A DNA stretch of 10,605 nt, from NCBI GenBank assembly GCA_900769795.1, contig CAAGHZ010000039.1, positions 1 to 10,605 of the forward strand, given 5' to 3'. Below are positions 6,114 through 10,605 of this stretch, one piece after another. The notes beneath the pieces are model-generated. The model was not told the origin of the DNA and did no database searches. It worked only from the letters and a program-made list of their open reading frames with translations. This DNA comes from Clostridia bacterium. GTDB taxonomy: Bacteria; Bacillota; Clostridia; Monoglobales; Monoglobaceae. The translations under genes and the position numbers were made by a program. The first letter of the stretch is position 1. Each line of letters opens with the position of its first letter.

Positions 6114-6142
6114 TTGATTTTAATTCAATATTGTGATATTAT
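6114..6142 (+). promoter_or_regulatory. mutS2 promoter with extended -10
   Basis: TTGATT (6114-6119) and TATTAT (6137-6142) are separated by 17 bp, and a TG dinucleotide at 6134-6135 makes an extended -10 (TGATATTAT). The start of transcription would be near 6149. An ATG at 6152 would then have almost no leader, while the ATG at 6194 has a leader of about 45 nt. Confidence 0.7.
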
Positions 6143-6153
6143 ATAAACAATAT
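6128..6153. promoter_or_regulatory. Operator-like inverted repeat around the mutS2 -10
   Basis: ATATTGT (6128-6134) and ACAATAT (6147-6153) are exact reverse complements with 12 bp between, centred on the -10 hexamer. The position suits a repressor site, but the DNA is very AT-rich and no regulator is known from this window. Confidence 0.35.
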
Positions 6154-6162
6154 GATTACTTT

Positions 6163-6175
6163 AGGGCGTTGCCCT
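6163..6175 (+). other. Small leader hairpin before mutS2
   Basis: AGGGC (6163-6167) and GCCCT (6171-6175) can pair around a GTT loop in the mutS2 leader, ending 4 nt before the AAAGG ribosome binding site. It is short and of uncertain meaning; it does not cover the binding site itself. Confidence 0.35.
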
Positions 6176-6193
6176 TTGGAAAGGTGCACTTAT

Positions 6194-8566
6194 ATGGAAA
6201 GTAAAACCATTAAAACCTTAGAATTTGATAAAATACTTCTTATGCTTGCCGATTTTGCAAAAAACGATGACGCAAAGGCAAAAGCTGTTAAACTTGAGCC
6301 ATCGTCTCAGTTCAGGGTTGTTGAACAAACCCTTGAAGAAACCGATGCGGCAGTCACATTGATGCTCAAGTACGGCTCGCCCGAGATTGTCAGAATAAAC
6401 AATATAGATGAGTCTGTAAAACGTCTCAAAGTAGGTGGCGGTCTATCCATGCCTGAACTTTTGAACGTTGCACGTATACTCAAAGGCGCACGCATAATGA
6501 AGAGATACACCCCCGAGCAAACAGGAATCCTTTCGGGATATATCGGCGAACTTGTCTCGGCAAAACCACTTGAAGACAGAATAACCACCTCTATCATCTC
6601 TGATGAAGAAATGGCAGATCACGCAAGTGTCGAACTTGCGTCAATAAGACGAAAAATCAAGAACGCATCTGCAAAAATCAAAGATACTTTAGACTCTATG
6701 ATACGCTCACAAAATTACCGCAAGATGCTTCAGGATGCGATTGTTACTGTCCGCAACAACAGGTATGTTGTCCCTGTAAAATCCGAATACAGAGGCGAGG
6801 TGCGGGGTATTGCCCACGATATGTCGGCGTCAGGCTCAACAGTTTTCATAGAACCCGACAGTGTTGTAAATGCCAACAACGAACTTCACGAACTTTCCAT
6901 ACGCGAGAGAGCCGAGATTGAACGCATATTGCTTGAAATCTCTGCTGAAGCCGCAGAAATGATTGAAGAAATACAAATTGATTACGACACACTTATTCAT
7001 CTTGACTTTGTCTTTGCAAAGGCAAAACTTGCCCTTGATATGAAGGCTTGTAATCCCATTTTGAACAATGATGGGATTATCCAAATAAAACAGGGTCGTC
7101 ACCCTCTGATTGACAGAAAAAAGGTCGTGCCAACCGACGTAGAACTTGGAGATACTTTTGACACTCTTATCGTTACAGGCCCCAACACAGGCGGCAAGAC
7201 CGTTGTACTTAAAACAATTGGTCTTTTTTGCCTTATGACACAATCAGGTCTTCATTTGCCTGCAGCAGACAGTACCACTATGCCTGTTTGCCCCGATATT
7301 TTTGCAGATATTGGCGACGAGCAAAGTATAGAGCAGAGCCTGTCTACTTTCTCATCTCATATGAAGAATATTGTTGAAATTTTCAGCAAGGCAACAGACG
7401 GATGTCTTGTTTTATTTGACGAACTCGGTGCAGGCACCGACCCCACCGAAGGTGCGGCGCTTGCGACTGCAATAATAGAAAGTTTTCGTTCTATGGGAGC
7501 GAAAATTGCAGCAACAACCCACTATAGTGAACTTAAATTATATGCTCTGTCAACAAGCGGCGTTGAGAATGCATCCTGCGAATTTGATGTAAACACCTTG
7601 TCCCCCACATATCGTCTGCTTGTGGGAATCCCCGGTCGAAGCAACGCCTTTGCGATTTCCGAAAAACTTGGTCTTTCCAAACATATAATCGACCGCTCTA
7701 AAGAAATGCTTTCGGATGAAAACATTAAGTTCGAGGATGTTTTATCAACAATTGAAGACAGCCGCCTTTCTGCAGAGCACAACTTTGAAGAAGCCGAAAA
7801 ACTACGCCGTGAGACAGAAAGATTAAAGGCTGAACTTGCCGCCGAGAGAGAGAAGATTGAAAAGCAAAAGGACAAAATCTATGACCGTGCAAGAGAAAAG
7901 GCAGAAAAAATAATTACAAATATTCAGGCAGATATAGACGAAATGTACGAGCAAATCAAAGCCGCACAAAAGGCGCGTAATGAAGAAGAAGCCTTGCGTC
8001 TTGTCCAGGAAATGAGAAAGGAACTTGGTCTTAAACTCAAGAAAAACAAATCACCCAAAAACAAAGCAAAACCTGTTCCAAAAGGCAAGGCGGTGAACCT
8101 TAACACCTTAAAACTCGGGGCAAGCGTTATGCTCCTTGACCTTGGCGATAAGGGTAGTGTCCTTTCCATAAACAAAAAAGAAAATACTGCTGTTGTTCAG
8201 GTTGGTATTATGAAGATAACTGCAAAGGCAGAAAACCTTATTCTTGCAGAGGACGACAGCAAGCCACAGAGCAAACAACACTCAAGCGGTGGCGGTGGCA
8301 CAAGTGTTCTTCGCAAAGATGCGGTCAAAAACGAAATTGACCTTCGCGGAATGATGCTTCAAGAGGCAGAATATGCGGCAGATAAATTCCTTGACGAATG
8401 TGCTATGGCGGGACTTACAACTGTCAGCATAATCCATGGTAAGGGTACAGGAACTCTGCGTTCGGGTATTCAATCAATGCTCAGGCGCCATCCCCATGCA
8501 AAGAGCTTCCGTCTTGGAAAATACGGCGAGGGCGAGGACGGCGTAACAATCGTTGAGTTAAAATAA
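6194..8566 (+). CDS. mutS2: MutS2: MutS-like ATPase with Smr domain
   Basis: The 790-residue protein matches the usual MutS2 length. The N-terminal part is the MutS core/lever region. The ATPase has Walker A GPNTGGKT (329-336) and Walker B DELGAGTDP with D409 and E410. A charged coiled coil covers roughly 530-610. It is followed by a lysine-rich linker (about 615-635), a small KOW-like beta region (about 640-690), a Ser/Gly linker, and a C-terminal Smr domain with DLRG (716-719) and HGKGTG (748-753). It lacks the mismatch-recognition domain of MutS. Relatives suppress homologous recombination or act on collided ribosomes (RqcU in B. subtilis). The frame is open from an ATG at 6152. I prefer 6194 because AAAGG (6180-6184) lies 9 nt upstream, MESKTIKTLEFDKI fits the family, and 6152 lies almost at the predicted transcription start. 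The gene is divergent from the desulfurase. Confidence 0.96.
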   Translation: MESKTIKTLEFDKILLMLADFAKNDDAKAKAVKLEPSSQFRVVEQTLEETDAAVTLMLKYGSPEIVRINNIDESVKRLKVGGGLSMPELLNVARILKGARIMKRYTPEQTGILSGYIGELVSAKPLEDRITTSIISDEEMADHASVELASIRRKIKNASAKIKDTLDSMIRSQNYRKMLQDAIVTVRNNRYVVPVKSEYRGEVRGIAHDMSASGSTVFIEPDSVVNANNELHELSIRERAEIERILLEISAEAAEMIEEIQIDYDTLIHLDFVFAKAKLALDMKACNPILNNDGIIQIKQGRHPLIDRKKVVPTDVELGDTFDTLIVTGPNTGGKTVVLKTIGLFCLMTQSGLHLPAADSTTMPVCPDIFADIGDEQSIEQSLSTFSSHMKNIVEIFSKATDGCLVLFDELGAGTDPTEGAALATAIIESFRSMGAKIAATTHYSELKLYALSTSGVENASCEFDVNTLSPTYRLLVGIPGRSNAFAISEKLGLSKHIIDRSKEMLSDENIKFEDVLSTIEDSRLSAEHNFEEAEKLRRETERLKAELAAEREKIEKQKDKIYDRAREKAEKIITNIQADIDEMYEQIKAAQKARNEEEALRLVQEMRKELGLKLKKNKSPKNKAKPVPKGKAVNLNTLKLGASVMLLDLGDKGSVLSINKKENTAVVQVGIMKITAKAENLILAEDDSKPQSKQHSSGGGGTSVLRKDAVKNEIDLRGMMLQEAEYAADKFLDECAMAGLTTVSIIHGKGTGTLRSGIQSMLRRHPHAKSFRLGKYGEGEDGVTIVELK

Positions 8567-8598
8567 CTATACTATATCAAATTTTACTCTAAATTATC

Positions 8599-8625
8599 TT
8601 TTTAAAAGACAAAAACTTTTAAAAA
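8599..8625 (+). other. AT-rich hairpin after mutS2, weak terminator candidate
   Basis: TTTTTAAAAG (8599-8608) and CTTTTAAAAA (8616-8625) are exact reverse complements with a 7-nt loop, 33 nt after the mutS2 stop. The stem has only one G-C pair and no U-run follows in the rightward transcript, so termination would be inefficient at best. Confidence 0.35.
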
Positions 8626-8630
8626 AACTA

Positions 8631-8659
8631 TTGTATTTTTTCAAATAAAGTGTTACAAT
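8631..8659 (+). promoter_or_regulatory. Probable recJ promoter with extended -10
   Basis: TACAAT (8654-8659) is preceded by TGT, making an extended -10. A poor -35 candidate, TTGTAT (8631-8636), lies 17 bp upstream. Transcription would start near 8666 and leave a leader of about 87 nt before the recJ ATG. Confidence 0.6.
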
Positions 8660-8672
8660 GATATTTATGATG

Positions 8673-8693
8673 TTTGTGGATTTATATCACAAA
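8673..8693 (+). promoter_or_regulatory. Inverted repeat in the recJ leader
   Basis: TTTGTG (8673-8678) and CACAAA (8688-8693) are exact reverse complements separated by 9 bp, just downstream of the predicted start of transcription. It may be an operator or a weak leader hairpin. Its core resembles the repeat at the mutS2 promoter (TTGTG, then TTATAT, then ACAA). Confidence 0.35.
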
Positions 8694-8752
8694 TAACCGA
8701 TATTTGTCGATGACGAATTTTGGTGTAAACTATTTGTTCAGGAGAAGTTATT

Positions 8753-10453
8753 ATGTTAAAGAAAAAGTGGCTGCTTAAAGAATTCGATAAAGCAAGAGTA
8801 CTTGAAATCTCCAAGAAATTTGGAATTTCTCCTCTTACATCTATAATTCTTTTCAACCGTGGCATCAAAGGCGATGAGGAAATACAAAGATTTTTGTCAA
8901 ACGACCTTAATATAATGTACGATCCATTTTTGATGCGCGACATGGACAAGGCTGTAGAACGTATACTTTCTGCCAAGAAAAACGGCGAAAAGATTACTAT
9001 ATACGGCGACTATGACGTTGATGGAATCACAGCTATTGCAATTTTATATAAACATCTCAGCGAGATGGGAATCCCCGTTAGTTACTATGTTCCTGACAGA
9101 ATGCAGGAAGGCTATGGTATAAACCGTGATGCTCTTGATAAAATAAAAGCAGATGGTAGTTCCCTGATTATTACTGTTGACACAGGTATTACAGCCGTTG
9201 AGGAGTGTGAATACGCTCATTCTATTGGTCTTAATGTTATTGTTACAGACCATCACGAGTGTAAAGAAGTAATCCCCGACGTGTATGCTGCAATAGATCC
9301 CAAAAGAAAAGACTGTACCTATCCATTTAAGAGCCTTGCCGGTGTCGGCGTTGTATTTAAGCTTATCCAGGCACTTGATGAGAACAAGTCTCTGCCTGAT
9401 TTGATGGACAAATACGCAGACCTTATGTGTCTTGGTACTGTTGCGGATATCTCACCACTTGTTGATGAAAACCGCATAATAGTTACAGAGGGCCTTAAGC
9501 GCTTTAAGAATACAAAAAACATTGGTCTTAGAGCTCTTATAGATGTATCCACAAATGGAAAAGCGATTACTACTTCTACCATCGGATATATTATCGCACC
9601 AAGAATCAACGCAAGCGGCAGACTTGGTTGTGCATCAAGAAGTGTTGAACTCTTCCTTACAGACGATGCAGAAAATGCAAAAACTCTCGCAGACTCTCTC
9701 TGTGAAGAAAACACTCTCAGACAGCAGACCGAGCAGAAAATGTTTAAAGAAGCACTTGAGTATATCGAAAACCATCCTGAAATCAAGGACGACAAAGTTA
9801 TCGTTATTCCCCACGAAAATTGGCACCATGGTATCGTTGGTATCGTTTCTTCAAAAATAACAGAGAAGTTCTATAAGCCATCCATTCTCTTTGCCATTGA
9901 CGACAACGAGGCTAAAGGCTCGGGCAGGAGTGTTTCCGGTTTCAATCTCTTTGGCGCACTTGAAAACTGCTCTGATTTACTTGAGAAATTTGGCGGACAC
10001 GAACTTGCAGCAGGCCTTACTATAAAGGCTGAGAATATCGAAGCTTTCCGCAGAAAGATAAACGATTATTCAAAGGACAGCATCAGCGAAACAATGCTTG
10101 TTCCGACCATAGCTCTTGACGCTGCAATAAAGGTTCCTTACATAACAATCGAGACCGTCAACGACATAAATCGTCTACAGCCCTTTGGGGTTGACAACCC
10201 AACACCTGCTTTTGCCGTTAAAAATATCAAGATTCACAAAATCAGCGTAATGAGTGACGGCAAGCACCTGCGTATGACACTTTTTAAAGATGGAAAATAT
10301 TTAGATGCAGTCGGTTTTGGTATGGGTGAGTATTATCACCACCTTGAAGAAGGCGATTTCATCGATGTTGCATTTGCCCTTGACATAAATGACTACAAGG
10401 GATTCCAAAATGCTCAACTTATCTTAAAGGACATCAAAAAAACTGACAATTAA
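8753..10453 (+). CDS. recJ: Single-stranded-DNA-specific exonuclease RecJ
   Basis: RecJ degrades single-stranded DNA 5' to 3' in recombination, mismatch and base-excision repair. The 566-residue protein carries the DHH phosphoesterase motifs: GDYDVDG (85-91), D143 in TVDTGI, and DHH (166-168) in VTDHHE. The DHHA1 region includes ENWHHGIVGIVSSKI (around 357) and GGHELAAG (414-421). The remaining C-terminal 110 or so residues correspond to the OB-fold of RecJ. The length is close to the bacterial core RecJ; the longer C-terminal extension seen in B. subtilis RecJ is absent. The ATG follows GGAG by 8 nt. The gene lies 186 bp after mutS2 with its own likely promoter. The following relA-type gene supports the usual recJ neighbourhood of Bacillota, although apt, which often lies between them, is missing. 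Confidence 0.96.
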   Translation: MLKKKWLLKEFDKARVLEISKKFGISPLTSIILFNRGIKGDEEIQRFLSNDLNIMYDPFLMRDMDKAVERILSAKKNGEKITIYGDYDVDGITAIAILYKHLSEMGIPVSYYVPDRMQEGYGINRDALDKIKADGSSLIITVDTGITAVEECEYAHSIGLNVIVTDHHECKEVIPDVYAAIDPKRKDCTYPFKSLAGVGVVFKLIQALDENKSLPDLMDKYADLMCLGTVADISPLVDENRIIVTEGLKRFKNTKNIGLRALIDVSTNGKAITTSTIGYIIAPRINASGRLGCASRSVELFLTDDAENAKTLADSLCEENTLRQQTEQKMFKEALEYIENHPEIKDDKVIVIPHENWHHGIVGIVSSKITEKFYKPSILFAIDDNEAKGSGRSVSGFNLFGALENCSDLLEKFGGHELAAGLTIKAENIEAFRRKINDYSKDSISETMLVPTIALDAAIKVPYITIETVNDINRLQPFGVDNPTPAFAVKNIKIHKISVMSDGKHLRMTLFKDGKYLDAVGFGMGEYYHHLEEGDFIDVAFALDINDYKGFQNAQLILKDIKKTDN

Positions 10454-10459
10454 GGATAC

Positions 10460-10482
10460 AAAGCCGGTGTTTTACCGGCTTT
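10460..10482 (+). terminator. Stem-loop after recJ, probable terminator or attenuator
   Basis: AAAGCCGGT (10460-10468) and ACCGGCTTT (10474-10482) are exact reverse complements with a 5-nt loop, beginning 6 nt after the recJ stop. The U-run is short (UUU, then AUUCAUU), so some read-through into the relA-type gene 28 nt further on is likely. Confidence 0.7.
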
Positions 10483-10497
10483 ATTCATTAAAGTCAA

Positions 10498-10503
10498 AGG
10501 AGG
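10498..10503 (+). promoter_or_regulatory. Perfect ribosome binding site of the relA-type gene
   Basis: AGGAGG is complementary to the 16S rRNA 3' end and lies 7 nt before the ATG at 10511. It is the strongest such site in the window and fixes the start of the incomplete gene. Confidence 0.85.
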
Positions 10504-10510
10504 TATATAT

Positions 10511-10605
10511 ATGACTGACCAAAACGTTAAAAATCTGGGCTCCCTGGTTGAGAAAATTCACGCTTACCACAAGTCGGCTGATTTGGAAAGTGTAGAGAAA
10601 GCATA
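10511..10605 (+). CDS. relA: (p)ppGpp synthetase/hydrolase RelA/SpoT family, N-terminal fragment (runs off right edge)
   Basis: Only 31 codons are visible, starting MTDQNVKNLGSLVEKI. The segment from LVEKIHAYHKSADLESVEKAY resembles the N-terminal opening of bifunctional RelA/SpoT enzymes (a helix, then ADLELIEKAY before the HD hydrolase domain). These enzymes make and degrade (p)ppGpp in the stringent response. The position right after recJ fits, since recJ and relA are close neighbours in many Bacillota. No catalytic motif lies inside the window, so the call rests on the short N-terminal match, the context and the strong ribosome binding site. Confidence 0.8.
   Translation, partial: MTDQNVKNLGSLVEKIHAYHKSADLESVEKA

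Noticed and set aside
6152..6193. 14-residue N-terminal extension of MutS2 from the ATG at 6152
   Set aside because: That ATG lies about 3 nt after the predicted transcription start with no ribosome binding site, and the extension is unlike the MutS2 N-terminus. The ATG at 6194 has AAAGG at suitable spacing.
9319..9795. 158-codon minus-strand frame inside recJ
   Set aside because: It is a Ser-rich shadow antisense to conserved recJ sequence, with no supporting promoter or ribosome binding site.
1..10605. Search for CRISPR arrays, tRNA or rRNA genes, transposases, prophage genes or toxin-antitoxin pairs
   Set aside because: No regularly spaced repeats, no cloverleaf-like segments and no such proteins are visible. 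All coding space is taken by recognisable housekeeping genes.

Overview
The window looks like ordinary chromosome from a low-to-moderate GC Bacillota, most likely a member of the Clostridia. The evidence is family-level. There are strong AGGAGG-type ribosome binding sites and TTGACA/TATAAT-type promoters. There is a full-length MutS2 with a Smr domain, a ThiI without a rhodanese domain next to a NifS-type cysteine desulfurase (the arrangement known from Bacillus), the cinA-recA pair, and recJ followed by a relA-type gene. I see no phage genes, transposase, CRISPR array, tRNA or rRNA.

Layout. The left 6 kb is transcribed leftward (minus strand). In transcription order it holds a cysteine desulfurase (4820-5962), thiI (3596-4774), a gap with a palindrome-rich repeat of about 122 bp (3434-3555), cinA (2091-3377), recA (906-1964), recX (433-903) and the start of rimO (397 to the left edge, incomplete). 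The right 4.6 kb is transcribed rightward: mutS2 (6194-8566), recJ (8753-10453), and the first 31 codons of a relA/spoT-type (p)ppGpp synthetase (from 10511, incomplete). A divergent promoter region (about 5963-6193) separates the two halves.

How the genes fit together. The desulfurase and ThiI probably form a two-gene unit for 4-thiouridine in tRNA: the desulfurase supplies persulfide sulfur and ThiI attaches it. RimO is a second sulfur-insertion enzyme and acts on ribosomal protein S12. CinA, RecA and RecX form a competence/recombination block in which RecX modulates RecA. On the other strand, MutS2 (recombination control or rescue of collided ribosomes) and RecJ (5'-3' single-strand exonuclease) are DNA or ribosome maintenance genes, followed by the stringent-response enzyme.

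Regulatory signals. Four sigma-A-like promoters with 17-bp spacers can be read directly, upstream of recA, the desulfurase, mutS2 and recJ. The recA promoter matches consensus at all 12 hexamer positions and has no recognisable LexA box. For recA and mutS2, the promoter positions and family N-termini show that the longest open reading frames begin too early; internal ATGs are preferred. No undescribed multi-gene system is evident. The most unusual items are the repeat between thiI and cinA, the basic RecA tail, and operator-like inverted repeats at the mutS2 and recJ promoters.
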